The notes under the pieces: model-generated
The model's database searches: none
What the model was told of the DNA's origin: nothing
The model's input: the letters and a program-made list of their open reading frames with translations, nothing else
Translations under genes and position numbers: made by a program
Origin: Virgibacillus_O sediminis
Lineage (GTDB): Bacteria > Bacillota > Bacilli > Bacillales > Amphibacillaceae
DNA: 64,000 nucleotides
NCBI RefSeq assembly: GCF_042643265.1
Contig: NZ_JBHRRZ010000035.1
Span: forward strand, 1-64,000
Reading direction: 5' to 3'
In this document: piece by piece, positions 40,804 through 48,957 of the stretch
How the letters are laid out: every line of letters starts with the position of its first letter
How positions within the stretch are numbered: position 1 is the first letter of the stretch

Positions 40804-41028
40804 ATCTTTTTTTGTATTTTTTAGGAGATCCAGGATATTTTCTGAGAAGGCTGCTGCTTCGGCGTTTTCTTCCTTGATGGCTGTGTAGATTTCCTGGCGG
40901 TGGATTTCGATGTGCTTCGGGGCGTTGATTCCGATTTTCACCTGGCCGCCTTCGATGGCTGTGACACTTATTTCGATGTCATCGCCGATGCGGATGGATT
41001 CTCCGACTTTTCGATTAAGGACGAGCAT
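40801..41028 (-). CDS. csrA: Carbon storage regulator / flagellin translation repressor
   Basis: 75-aa RNA-binding protein starting MLVLNRKVGESIRIGDDIEI, with IEGGQVKIGINAPKHIEIHRQEIY, the CsrA family core. It binds GGA in hairpin loops and blocks translation of flagellin in B. subtilis; FliW opposes it. The ATG at 41028 has GGCGGTGA upstream and overlaps fliW by 14 nt. Confidence 0.95.
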   Translation of the reverse strand: MLVLNRKVGESIRIGDDIEISVTAIEGGQVKIGINAPKHIEIHRQEIYTAIKEENAEAAAFSENILDLLKNTKKD

Positions 41029-41470
41029 GCAGGTCACCGCCTTTATTTGACTTTAGGAGTGGATGACGGGTCTGATAGGTATTATCATTCAGGATGAGCT
41101 GCTTGGCCTTTCCCGCCTTCTTGTTGATAACGATTGGTGCCTGCAGGTTGATCGTCGATGCTTCAAACGGGTCTTTTAACGTCACCACATTATAGACAGC
41201 CAGATCTTCCGGCTGTTTAAGTTCGATGTCGTTTTGGGATTTTTCGTCCAAGTCAAATGCATAGTCGGGATAGAACATATAAGCATTCGTCACAATGAGT
41301 GAGATGCCCGCTTCCTCCATAGACTGCAGGGCTTGGTATACACCTTGTTCATCGACCGGGATCAGAACGAAGGAATGATAGCCTTCGAATCCCGGCAGGC
41401 CCCTTTCAAATTGAATCAGTTCTTCTTCTGCCACTTCTACTGTGCCAAAATATTTTGTTGCTATTCTCAT
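41015..41470 (-). CDS. fliW: Flagellar assembly factor FliW
   Basis: 151-aa CsrA antagonist. It has the family marks FERGLPGFEGYHSFVLIP, DPFEASTINLQAPIVIN and the ending RHPLLK. It binds either CsrA or secreted-ready flagellin, giving feedback on flagellin synthesis. The ATG at 41470 has GAGGTGG upstream; it is 14 nt behind yviE and overlaps csrA. Confidence 0.93.
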   Translation of the reverse strand: MRIATKYFGTVEVAEEELIQFERGLPGFEGYHSFVLIPVDEQGVYQALQSMEEAGISLIVTNAYMFYPDYAFDLDEKSQNDIELKQPEDLAVYNVVTLKDPFEASTINLQAPIVINKKAGKAKQLILNDNTYQTRHPLLKSNKGGDLHARP

Positions 41471-41484
41471 ATAAAACCACCTCT

Positions 41485-42039
41485 TTAAACTTTCCAATCA
41501 ATCTGGATATCCGGATATTGTTCCATATAGGCATTCACTTCGCCCGGCTGGTAGGACGTCTCAGCCTTGCGGGGGACTGTATTTATCCTCGGCGCTTGGG
41601 GCTCCACCGAAATATCAGCTCCTCCCGGCTGATAGGAGATGTCGACCCAGGCGTGTGCAGGAATATTCCCTGGCTGATATAAGGTAAAGTCCAGCACGGA
41701 ATTCTGCTTGGCTTGGGCTGCTAGGGGATTTCCCTCATTTTCGATCTGCATTAGTTCTTTTCCCTGTTGGGCCCTCCGTCCAACCCCTTCCAGCCAATTC
41801 TGTTTCGCCTTACTCGTGAATTTCTCGGTCCGGACCGGCATGCTTTCCAGTCCAAGATTGTTCCAGGCCTTTGTCTGGTCGATGGACAGCTTACCGGGGC
41901 GCTGGCGGATGGACATATTGGCCCGGGGCTGTTCGATCGACTGGTCGGCTTGAGGCTGGCGGATCGTCTGCTGAGGCTTGGTGATATTCAGCCCTAACCT
42001 GGCCGGGGTTGTCTGGATCTGGACCTGTGGTACCCGCAT
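41485..42039 (-). CDS. yviE: DUF6470 protein, YviE-like
   Basis: 184-aa protein. It starts MRVPQVQIQTTPARLGL and has three imperfect motifs of about 12 residues ending in PQ or QP (for example KPQQTIRQPQADQSIEQPRA), then a central GVGRRAQQGKELMQIE and the ending NAYMEQYPDIQIDWKV. This matches YviE of B. subtilis, always found upstream of fliW. Function unknown, presumably structural or regulatory in late flagellar assembly. GGGAGG lies 7 nt before the ATG at 42039. Confidence 0.85.
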   Translation of the reverse strand: MRVPQVQIQTTPARLGLNITKPQQTIRQPQADQSIEQPRANMSIRQRPGKLSIDQTKAWNNLGLESMPVRTEKFTSKAKQNWLEGVGRRAQQGKELMQIENEGNPLAAQAKQNSVLDFTLYQPGNIPAHAWVDISYQPGGADISVEPQAPRINTVPRKAETSYQPGEVNAYMEQYPDIQIDWKV

Positions 42040-42091
42040 ACGCAAGCCTCCCTGTGTGAATTTTAATCGATACAAATTTGCTCCATTTCTT

Positions 42092-42118
42092 ATATCGTCA
42101 ACAAATCGTTATTCTTTA
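42092..42118 (-). promoter_or_regulatory. Sigma-D promoter of yviE-fliW-csrA
   Basis: TAAA-N15-GACGATAT (42118-42092, minus strand) is one mismatch from the SigD consensus. It replaces the flgKL read-through seen in B. subtilis. Confidence 0.75.
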
Positions 42119-42130
42119 AAAAGATACAGG

Positions 42131-42166
42131 AAATCCCCGGGCCCTTACTGGACACGGGGATTTTTC
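42131..42166. terminator. Terminator of the EamA gene
   Basis: AAATCCCCG / CGGGGATTT, 9-bp perfect stem with the EamA stop codon in the loop. T-run on the plus strand only; the minus side is weaker. Confidence 0.6.
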
Positions 42167-43056
42167 CATCTGACGGTGGCGATGATAATTCCGATAATGA
42201 TCATTGCCGAGCCGGTCAGCACGCCGATGGTCATGGTTTCTCCCAGCAGGACGCTGCTGAATGCCAGGCCGAAGATCGGTACCAACAGTGTCGAGATGGT
42301 GGCGCTGACCATATCCAGCCGGCTCATGATGATGAACCAGACCGTGAAGCAGAGGGCCGATGCGAGGACGCCAGTGAATAGAATATAATAGATAAGTTCA
42401 GCATTCCAGACGATCGGCTGCGATTCCAGGAACAGGCTGGCAATGATAATCGCGATGGAGCCAAACAGCATCTGGAATGCGGAAGACTGGATCTTCGGCA
42501 GGTCCTGTACATGGAGGCGGAAATAGGTATTGGAAACTGCCCAGGATAAGGCACCGATGACGATCAGCACCTCACCGAGAATGACTTCCGCTGGCTGGCC
42601 GATCCAGATATCCCAGCCCATAATGGTCAGCAGGCCGATCATGCCGATAGTCAGTCCGATCAATTTGGCCGGGGTCAGCTTTTCCCCGAGGAATTTCACC
42701 GCCAGCAGGCTGCTGAACATGGGCATGGAGTACAGCAGAACGGATGACTTCCCGGCATCCACGAAGGTGAGTCCGTACATGACCAGCAGGAAGACGATGG
42801 CTGTTTGTAGAATGCCGACGATAACGAGATGCTTCCAATATTCCTTTGGCGGCAGGCCGATCTTCATGATCCAGACGACAAGCAGCAGGGTGACTGCCCC
42901 TGTCCCGAACCGGAAGGAGGAAAAGGCGAACGGCCCCATGTATTCCAGAGCCGCCTTCATGGTGACCCAGGCATAGCCCCATATTAAAGTGATAGCGAGT
43001 ACCAGCAGCCAGACAGCCGCTTTATTTTCAATGATCCATTTCTTCCATTTAGCCAA
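42145..43056 (-). CDS. DMT superfamily transporter (EamA)
   Basis: 303-aa membrane protein with ten helices in two EamA repeats. The first has LAITLIWGYAWVTMKAALEYM; the second ends VPIFGLAFSSVLLGETMTIGVLTGSAMIIIGI, the usual DMT signature. It exports or imports small metabolites such as amino acids. The start is TTG 43056 with GGGACGG about 8 nt upstream. It is not part of the flagellar operon; it interrupts the usual flgL-yviE order. Confidence 0.85.
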   Translation of the reverse strand: MAKWKKWIIENKAAVWLLVLAITLIWGYAWVTMKAALEYMGPFAFSSFRFGTGAVTLLLVVWIMKIGLPPKEYWKHLVIVGILQTAIVFLLVMYGLTFVDAGKSSVLLYSMPMFSSLLAVKFLGEKLTPAKLIGLTIGMIGLLTIMGWDIWIGQPAEVILGEVLIVIGALSWAVSNTYFRLHVQDLPKIQSSAFQMLFGSIAIIIASLFLESQPIVWNAELIYYILFTGVLASALCFTVWFIIMSRLDMVSATISTLLVPIFGLAFSSVLLGETMTIGVLTGSAMIIIGIIIATVRWKNPRVQ

Positions 43057-43170
43057 ACAAGGTCCGTCCCTTCCCTAAAACAATGTATCTATTATGATAG
43101 CAGTTTATATAGGAAGTAACCACCTTATTCAGCTTAGACGCCCGAATCAGAAAAGGCAGAAAATAATGCT

Positions 43171-43197
43171 TCAATAGTTGTCCCCTTTTGCCGATAT
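43171..43197 (+). promoter_or_regulatory. Sigma-D promoter of the CheY-like gene
   Basis: TCAA (43171-43174)-N15-GCCGATAT (43190-43197). The -10 octamer is a perfect SigD match; the -35 differs at one base. Predicted leader about 50 nt. Confidence 0.75.
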
Positions 43198-43253
43198 AAG
43201 GGTAAATGCTATTTCATCAAAGATAACATCATATAAAGGAAAGTAGGGATGAC

Positions 43254-43610
43254 ATGAAGTCCGTTTTAATTGCCGACGACTCCCAGTTTATGAGGAAATG
43301 GCTGCGGGAGATCCTGCAGGACACCGAATATAATGAAATCATCGAAGCATCGAATGGCCAGGAAGCCATTGACCAGTACAGGCAGGCCCGCCCGGATGTA
43401 GCGTTCCTTGATATCACCATGCCTGATGTGGACGGCCTGGAAGCCTTAAGAAGCATCCGGATCATTGATCCCCAGGCAAAAGTGGTGATGTGTTCTGCGA
43501 TGAGCGCACAATCCCAGGTGCTAGCGGCGCTAAAGGCCGGGGCGACCGATTTCATCGTAAAACCGTATTTCGACGGAGTGGTCGATAAGCTAAGAAAGCT
43601 GAATGCATAA
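43254..43610 (+). CDS. CheY-like single-domain response regulator
   Basis: 118-aa receiver domain. It has the acidic pair ADD at 7-9, phospho-Asp in FLDITMPDVDG near 54, Ser in VMCSAMS and Lys in FIVKPY. The residues after LDITMP resemble CheY of Bacillus. It stands alone without an output domain or kinase, but has a sigma-D promoter, so it belongs to the motility regulon, perhaps as a second CheY. GTAGGG lies before the ATG. Confidence 0.85.
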   Translation: MKSVLIADDSQFMRKWLREILQDTEYNEIIEASNGQEAIDQYRQARPDVAFLDITMPDVDGLEALRSIRIIDPQAKVVMCSAMSAQSQVLAALKAGATDFIVKPYFDGVVDKLRKLNA

Positions 43611-43612
43611 AC

Positions 43613-43652
43613 AAAAAGCCATAACAGATGGCATATCATCTATTATGGCTTG
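43613..43652 (-). terminator. Terminator of the HTH protein gene
   Basis: AAGCCATAA-AGATG / CATCT-TTATGGCTT (43616-43651), followed on the minus strand by TTTTTGTTT. It may also slow plus-strand transcription from the CheY-like gene. Confidence 0.75.
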
Positions 43653-43670
43653 CAGATTTCCTTGCCTGAA

Positions 43671-44261
43671 TTAGCTTCTTACATAAAGGTCCTTGATCCG
43701 GTGATACCGCCTCTCGACACTGAGGGGGCTTCTGTCCAGCTTCTCACCGATTTCGTTAAAGGTTAGACCACGCTGGCGGAGATCCAGCAGCTCCCGATCA
43801 GCAAGGGTCGTCCATGACTTGTATTTCCTTTTCTTCATGAGTGAAAGCTCTTTTTCCCTTCTCCGTTCTCTATTCACCCAGCTTGGCTCCGGTATCAGCG
43901 AATGCGGCTCGATATCGGAAAACTGGATTTTCTCCTTATGGTCCTTTGCCCAATCCCAGAATTCCGTTGGATGGATGAGATAGAATTTCTTCTTTTCCTT
44001 GGTGATTTTCCGGTGGCAGGGCATTTCATGGCGAAGCATCCAGCCTTTCACCGTATTTCGTTCCACGCCTAGAATATTGGCCAGCTCCCCCATCGTCAGG
44101 AAGCCTGTCTGGTTCTTGGTATGGTACAGATTCATCCGCTTCATCTTCAGCTCCACCGCTGTATAGCTTTTTCCCAAATTGGCCGCGATGGTCGACACCT
44201 TGGTCATCCCTACACTGTCCCTCAAGTATTCCACCGCTTCCTGATCCCATGATGCGCCCAT
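43671..44261 (-). CDS. DNA-binding protein with three helix-turn-helix modules
   Basis: 196-aa basic protein. Residues ~3-45 form a Myb/SANT-like HTH (WDQEAVEYL to SYTAVELKMKRM), residues ~54-105 form an excisionase/MerR-like HTH (MGELANILGVERNTVKGWM, ending WDWAKDHKE), and residues ~148-196 a second Myb-like HTH (WTTLADRELLDLRQRGLTF to SPLSVERRYHRIKDL). The three-part layout suggests several DNA contacts. I do not recognise a named family; similar proteins occur in Bacillus phages and chromosomes. The ATG at 44261 is preferred, with AAAGG about 11 nt upstream. Own terminator. Confidence 0.7.
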   Translation of the reverse strand: MGASWDQEAVEYLRDSVGMTKVSTIAANLGKSYTAVELKMKRMNLYHTKNQTGFLTMGELANILGVERNTVKGWMLRHEMPCHRKITKEKKKFYLIHPTEFWDWAKDHKEKIQFSDIEPHSLIPEPSWVNRERRREKELSLMKKRKYKSWTTLADRELLDLRQRGLTFNEIGEKLDRSPLSVERRYHRIKDLYVRS

Positions 44262-44634
44262 ATCTCTCACAACCTTTCTAATCTCGGGATAAGGTGACTC
44301 TCGTTTTCAGCACTCTGTATGTTTTTGTACCCTCCAGTGTTATAGGAAAAACCTTCCATTGGGTGAGGGGCAGGTGCATTGTATTACATTAATATTACAA
44401 ATATGGAAGACAGTAACTTTATCCAAAATTTTCCTTGGTATATATTTCCCATTATTTCGACAAATATCTTTTCCTTTCGATTGGTTTTCTGTAGGTATTG
44501 CATATTTCCTCGAAAGTATTGAGCGGATTTTATATTTCTATTACACTTCTGTTAAATTGCGCCTTTTTTCCATCGTATATGAGATAATACTTGTACAGCT
44601 AGGTTCTGGCTGAACCATGAAGGGAGTTAATGCT
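44262..44634. other. Intergenic AT-rich region
   Basis: 373 bp, strongly AT-rich. GATAAT (about 44582) is a possible -10 box for the small gene at 44635. No other gene, repeat or operator was seen. Confidence 0.4.
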
Positions 44635-44817
44635 ATGTTTATTCTTGTACGGAGAATAAATGGAGAGACCGAAATTCTGACGAAATCCAACAGCGACTTG
44701 GCTAAGACGTTCCCTGACTCCCAGTCGGCAGAAGCATTTGCCCAAAAACTGAATGCAAGCATACAGCCAGGTAAACAATGGACAGTAGAGACGGCAAAGG
44801 AAGCAGTGGCCGAATAG
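44635..44817 (+). CDS. Small hypothetical protein, 60 aa
   Basis: 60-aa protein, MFILVRRINGETEILTKSN and a helix-rich tail (SQSAEAFAQKLNASI). AGGGAG lies 8 nt before the ATG and a strong terminator follows, so it is probably real. No signal peptide or membrane segment. I do not recognise a family. Confidence 0.65.
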   Translation: MFILVRRINGETEILTKSNSDLAKTFPDSQSAEAFAQKLNASIQPGKQWTVETAKEAVAE

Positions 44818-44832
44818 ATAATGAATACATGG

Positions 44833-44873
44833 AGAAACCCCCTCTTGTGCCCGGCACTTAGAGGGGGTTTTTA
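44833..44873 (+). terminator. Terminator of the small gene
   Basis: AAACCCCCTC / GAGGGGGTTT, 10-bp perfect stem, then TTT. Confidence 0.85.
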
Positions 44874-44932
44874 GATTGGATATATCCGGCACTCGCATCT
44901 TCTAATTTCTCACTTTCAACCAGTTTAGGAAG

Positions 44933-45014
44933 AACTAGGCGAGACAACGCAGTGCGAAGCACAAGTGGCTCGCCAGCCGCCCGTGGAAAGCGGAGTATAT
45001 TTCCGTAGCCACCC
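44933..45014 (+). repeat. Dispersed repeat, copy A (partial)
   Basis: CTAGGCGAGAC, then CGCAGTGCGAAGCACAAG, GCTCGCCAGCCGCCCGTGGA and AAGCGGAGTATATTTCCG. It corresponds to the 3' two thirds of the copies at 53049 and 60772. It ends exactly at the stop codon of the secreted phosphatase gene. Confidence 0.8.
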
Positions 45015-45914
45015 CTAATACTGGAGAATCACATCCGAAACAACAGGATAGTGGTCACTTGGATATTGGCCGTTCTTCTGATAATCTACAATCTCGCTCG
45101 TCTCCGTCACCACATTCCCTTTGGAAAGAATCCAGTCAATCCGGTTGTCCGCTCCTCCTCCATCATACGTATCAAATCCGTTGAATGTACCGAGTTCCTG
45201 ATTGATGCTTGTTTCCGCTGCTGTGAAAGTATCGACGAATCCGCCTTGCTCCAGCAGGATGTTATGCGGTTCACTGTCCGGGCCTGCATTGAAGTCGCCG
45301 GTCAACAATACTGGGAGATCTGGATCAAATTCCTTTACCTGCTCAGAGATAAGCGCTGCGCTTTTCTGTCTTGCCTCTTCGGACTGGTGATCGAAATGGG
45401 TGTTCACGAAGTAGAATTCCTGGTTGGAGCGCTCATCCAGGAACTTCACCCAGGTAACCATGCGCGGAATCGTGTTGCCCCAAGACATGGAGCCGACTAC
45501 TTCCGGTGTATCCGACAGCCAGTAGTGGTCATATTCCAGTGGTGTAAAGCGGTTTTCGTTATAATAGATCGACATGAATTCACCTGCATTACCGCCTTCA
45601 CGGCCCTGGCCGATCCACTCATAGTTCGGCAAATCCTCCGCGACATCTGTCACCTGCTGATGGACTGCCTCCTGCGTTCCGATGATATCCGGCTGTTCCA
45701 TCCGAATCACCTGCCGGACCGTCGACCGCCTTTCGTCCCACGTATGGGGAGGTTTATCATGGTCATTCAAATACCGCAGATTGAAGCTCATTACCTTCAG
45801 CTTGGCCTCGGCCGAACCCTCTGCCGCAAAGGCTGCCATTGGTGTCAACGCAAAACTTCCCAAAGCCACCATCATCGTCATTACCGCTACAAACTTCTTC
45901 AGCATTTTTCCCAT
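45015..45914 (-). CDS. Secreted endonuclease/exonuclease/phosphatase-family protein
   Basis: 299-aa secreted enzyme. A signal peptide with core FVAVMTMMVALGSFALTP and AFA cleavage is followed by the EEP fold: metal Glu in IIGTQEAVHQ, LTGDFNAGPDSEP, NRIDWILS and SDHYPVVSDV. Related proteins hydrolyse phosphodiesters such as nucleic acids or sphingomyelin; the substrate here is open. GGAGGG precedes the ATG at 45914. The stop codon abuts repeat copy A. Confidence 0.85.
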   Translation of the reverse strand: MGKMLKKFVAVMTMMVALGSFALTPMAAFAAEGSAEAKLKVMSFNLRYLNDHDKPPHTWDERRSTVRQVIRMEQPDIIGTQEAVHQQVTDVAEDLPNYEWIGQGREGGNAGEFMSIYYNENRFTPLEYDHYWLSDTPEVVGSMSWGNTIPRMVTWVKFLDERSNQEFYFVNTHFDHQSEEARQKSAALISEQVKEFDPDLPVLLTGDFNAGPDSEPHNILLEQGGFVDTFTAAETSINQELGTFNGFDTYDGGGADNRIDWILSKGNVVTETSEIVDYQKNGQYPSDHYPVVSDVILQY

Positions 45915-46248
45915 TCCATTCCCTCCTTGTGTTTGGTTCACCTACAGTCTAGTAAAACTCTATTAACTACATATGAACTTCCTTTATAGAAATGGTAAAA
46001 AAATGCAGGAAATTAGGCATGTATCTTTGGTTATAGATGGAATCGTTTTGGTGCAATCTTCCTCCTATCGAATACTCAAATGAAAAGAACCCTGCAGAGT
46101 GGACGCGTAAAACGTCCACTTGCAGGGTACATATTCAAAGGTGCTAAGTTTTTGTTTGGGTGCAACGATTTTGGCGAGTGTGCTAGCGTTTGCGGTATTA
46201 GTTAAAGGGGAGGATGACGGGCGTTCAGCATATTAATAGCTATGTTCG
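45915..46248. other. Intergenic region with RidA terminator
   Basis: 334 bp. The only clear element is a long hairpin at 46089-46128: ACCCTGCA-AGTGGACG against CGTCCACT-TGCAGGGT with one bulge, then TTCTTTTC on the minus strand, a terminator for the anchored RidA gene. The rest shows no gene. Confidence 0.65.
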
Positions 46249-46782
46249 TCAGGATGAATAAGCGACAAATGCCTCAATCTTTATCAACCATCCCGGTTCG
46301 GCCAGGCTATCGACCCCGACGGTGGAGCGGGCGGTTTTCACCGGGTTTTCCTCCGTATCGAAGAACTCCCCGTAGGCCTTGAAAAAGCCGGCAAAGTCCG
46401 GTTCGTCCCCGTTATTAGGATCGGAGGCGACATATACGCGGAGATACATGACATCTGATAAGGACAACCCTTTTTCCTCCAGCTGTGCCTCCAGGTCTTC
46501 AAAAATACCGATGGCCTGCGTCTCTGTGTCTCCATATTTTTCATACGAGGTCTCTCCCTCCTCATCAAGGATGGGAGGAACCATGCCGCTCAGCCACAGC
46601 TGATCATATTCTTTGGGGATGGATACGGAGTTGGAAGTGGAAGACGTTGGCGGCCCAAAATGGGATACCTCGTCTGACTCCAGCACTTCCTTCTGCGACC
46701 CGGCATATGTGAATGTCCCTACGAGCATAAGCAGGACTGACCCAAATAGGATAATAGCAGTAGTGGTATTTACTTTCCTCAA
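46249..46782 (-). CDS. Membrane-anchored RidA/YjgF-family protein
   Basis: 177-aa protein. Residues ~8-27 are one hydrophobic segment (TTAIILFGSVLLMLVGTFTYA), the rest is a RidA fold. The conserved Arg lies in KTARSTVGVDSL and the Glu in IKIEAFVAY, so enamine/imine deaminase chemistry is possible. RidA proteins are normally soluble; a membrane anchor puts this one on the membrane, probably outside. The start is TTG 46782 with AAAGGAG 9 nt upstream; the longer frame has no site. Confidence 0.75.
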   Translation of the reverse strand: MRKVNTTTAIILFGSVLLMLVGTFTYAGSQKEVLESDEVSHFGPPTSSTSNSVSIPKEYDQLWLSGMVPPILDEEGETSYEKYGDTETQAIGIFEDLEAQLEEKGLSLSDVMYLRVYVASDPNNGDEPDFAGFFKAYGEFFDTEENPVKTARSTVGVDSLAEPGWLIKIEAFVAYSS

Positions 46783-47122
46783 TCGATCCACTCCTTTTAA
46801 AAATTTAGCTCGCCTTTTTAGCGGCGCTGGGGCCAAACGCCAATTCCAATACAATCCACCTGATTATTTTATTTGAATGTATATATAATATAACGGAATA
46901 TTCATAATATAAAAACCAATTCGCTCGAATTTTAAGCCATTTGTGAAGAAATGATTAGAAGGTCTGTGATCCGTTTGGTGAAAATAGGCCGAAATGCATA
47001 GGATTCAAATCAAACATAAAAGCCTTGGACAGCATTATGCAAAAATCACTGTTCAAGACTTTTTTATTAGAATTGGCGTGGTATCTAGTTTTTACCCTCA
47101 CAGCCTGAAAAGAAACTTCTTT
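46783..47122. other. Intergenic region with hxlR terminator
   Basis: 340 bp. A hairpin at 47019-47065 (AAGCCTTGGACAG / CTGTTCAAGACTT, G-T wobbles) has T-runs on both strands and probably ends hxlR. No other element was seen. Confidence 0.6.
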
Positions 47123-47488
47123 CTACTTAATGGCTGATTCATCATGAGGGTCTTGTTCCAAAACATTCTCAATATAACCTTTACCCCATTCATACATAGC
47201 TTCCAAAATCGGCATCAGGCTTTCTCCATACTCCGTCAATGAGTATTCAACTTTTGGCGGAACGACAGGATACACTTCACGATGGACAATCAAATGATCT
47301 TCCAGTTCGCGCAATTGGTTGACAAGCATTCGTTGCGTAATCCCTGGCATGAGGGCTTTTAATTCACCAAATCGTTTCGTCCCTTCTTTGCCTAGATGCC
47401 ATAAAATCAACATTTTCCATTTCCCGCCAATTACTGCGAGTGTTAATTCTTTTTCGCAGTTAAACGATTTCTCTCCTAAATTTGGCAT
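47123..47488 (-). CDS. hxlR: HxlR-type transcriptional activator
   Basis: 121-aa winged-helix regulator. It starts MPNLGEKSFNCEKELTLAVIGGKWKMLILWHLGKEG and has TQRMLVNQLRELEDHLIVHREVYP, the HxlR family core, with a Cys near residue 11 that may sense formaldehyde. In B. subtilis HxlR switches on hxlAB. It is divergent from hxlA with a 185-bp gap holding repeated sites. GGGGATG precedes the ATG. Confidence 0.9.
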   Translation of the reverse strand: MPNLGEKSFNCEKELTLAVIGGKWKMLILWHLGKEGTKRFGELKALMPGITQRMLVNQLRELEDHLIVHREVYPVVPPKVEYSLTEYGESLMPILEAMYEWGKGYIENVLEQDPHDESAIK

Positions 47489-47516
47489 TGCTTCACATCC
47501 CCATCTTTATCCATAG

Positions 47517-47560
47517 TATACTTTTTAGCACTATATGCAGTTAAAGTGCGTACTTTTAAA
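47517..47560. promoter_or_regulatory. Direct repeats in the hxlR-hxlA gap
   Basis: TACTTTTT (47519-47526) and TACTTTTA (47551-47558) are 32 bp apart, three helical turns. In B. subtilis HxlR binds two direct repeats at the corresponding place. Confidence 0.5.
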
Positions 47561-47673
47561 TCAATAACATATTGATTATACTAAACGAGTGCTGCGGAGT
47601 AAATAGACTCTCACAGGGGTATATTTGCATTTCCACCAGTACAATAAATTAAGTTATGAAGGAGCAAATATAA

Positions 47674-48306
47674 ATGAAATTACAATTAGCATTAGACCTC
47701 GTCGATATTCCTGGAGCTATTGAAGTAGTAAAAGAGGTAGAAGAGTATATTGATGTAGTAGAAATCGGTACACCTGTCGTAATCAATGAAGGGCTCAAAG
47801 CAGTAAAAGAAGTAAAAGCAGCATTTCCTAATTTAACCGTATTAGCAGACCTGAAAATTATGGATGCAGCTGGCTATGAAGTAAGCCAAGCATCTGCTGC
47901 AGGAGCTGACATCATTACGATTCTTGGTACAGCAGAAGATGCGTCCATTAAAGGTGCTGTAGAAGAAGCTAGAAAACAAGGGAAACAGATTCTTGTGGAT
48001 ATGATTGCCGTAAAGGATATTGAAGCCCGCGCAAAAGAGCTAGATGAACTTGGTGCCGATTATATCTGTGTACACACCGGTTACGACCTACAAGCGGTAG
48101 GAAGAAACTCCTTTGAAGATCTGCATACCATTAAGAGCGTTGTAAAAAATGCCAAGACTGCAATTGCTGGTGGAATCAAACTGGAGACACTTCCAGAAGT
48201 GATTAAAGAACATCCTGACCTCATCATTGTAGGTGGCGGTATCACAAGCAAAGAAGATAAACAATCGACAGCCCGTGAAATGCAAGAATTGATTAAACAA
48301 GGGTAA
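47674..48306 (+). CDS. hxlA: 3-hexulose-6-phosphate synthase
   Basis: 210-aa TIM-barrel enzyme that condenses formaldehyde with ribulose-5-phosphate. Motifs are LQLALDLVDIPGA at the start, VEIGTPVVINEG, LADLKIMDAAGYE, VHTGYD and the phosphate-binding VGGGITSKED. AAGGAG precedes the ATG. Its third codon positions are A/T rich compared with most neighbours. Confidence 0.95.
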   Translation: MKLQLALDLVDIPGAIEVVKEVEEYIDVVEIGTPVVINEGLKAVKEVKAAFPNLTVLADLKIMDAAGYEVSQASAAGADIITILGTAEDASIKGAVEEARKQGKQILVDMIAVKDIEARAKELDELGADYICVHTGYDLQAVGRNSFEDLHTIKSVVKNAKTAIAGGIKLETLPEVIKEHPDLIIVGGGITSKEDKQSTAREMQELIKQG

Positions 48307-48313
48307 TTCACAT

Positions 48314-48871
48314 ATGAAGACTACTGAATATTTAAACCAAGTCGCTCAAGAACTAAGCCAAACCGTTCAATTCATATCTGATGCCGAGGCAGAGAGATTA
48401 GTAGACCAAATACTAGAGTCGAAGAAAGTCTTTGTGGCTGGTGCGGGAAGATCAGGATTGATGGGCAAATCCTTTGTAATGCGAATGATGCACATGGGGA
48501 TTGATGCCTATGTAGTTGGTGAAACAGTAACAGCTAATTTAGAAAAGGATGACCTTTTAATCATTGGGTCGGGTTCAGGAGAGACCAAAACATTAGTCGC
48601 CATTGCTGAAAAAGCGAAGAGCTTGGGAGGCAAAGTCGCAGCTATAACCATTCCCCCTGAATCCACCATTGGGGAATTGGCTGATATTGTTGTTCAGCTG
48701 CCCGGTGTAACAAAAGATCAATCTGCAGGTGATTACAAGACTATTCAACCAATGGGATCTCTATTTGAGCAAACGATGTTGTTATTTTATGATTCCGTCA
48801 TCTTGCGTTTTATGGAGAAAAAAGGCTTAGATTCGAATACAATGTATGGCAAACATGCTAATCTCGAATAG
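48314..48871 (+). CDS. hxlB: 6-phospho-3-hexuloisomerase
   Basis: 185-aa SIS-domain isomerase, with FVAGAGRSGLMGKSFVMRMMHMG and GSGSGETKTLV (phosphosugar-binding loops) and MGSLFEQ. It makes fructose-6-phosphate and completes formaldehyde fixation with HxlA, 7 nt upstream. Low GC like hxlA. A hairpin (ATACAGAAGAGACC / GGTCTTTTCTGTAT, 48884-48922) ends the operon. Confidence 0.95.
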   Translation: MKTTEYLNQVAQELSQTVQFISDAEAERLVDQILESKKVFVAGAGRSGLMGKSFVMRMMHMGIDAYVVGETVTANLEKDDLLIIGSGSGETKTLVAIAEKAKSLGGKVAAITIPPESTIGELADIVVQLPGVTKDQSAGDYKTIQPMGSLFEQTMLLFYDSVILRFMEKKGLDSNTMYGKHANLE

Positions 48872-48957
48872 AAAATAGATTAGATACAGAAGAGACCCCT
48901 TTAATGGTGGTCTTTTCTGTATATCAAAACAGCTTTCTGCGTGAGCGGCTTGACTAA

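Noticed and set aside
43140..43148. Single GCCCGAATC resembling the array core
   Set aside because: No second unit at 20-21 bp on either side; a chance match is likely.
45051..45989. Long plus-strand frame opposite the secreted phosphatase
   Set aside because: No ribosome site, no family features, while the minus strand has a complete EEP domain with signal peptide.
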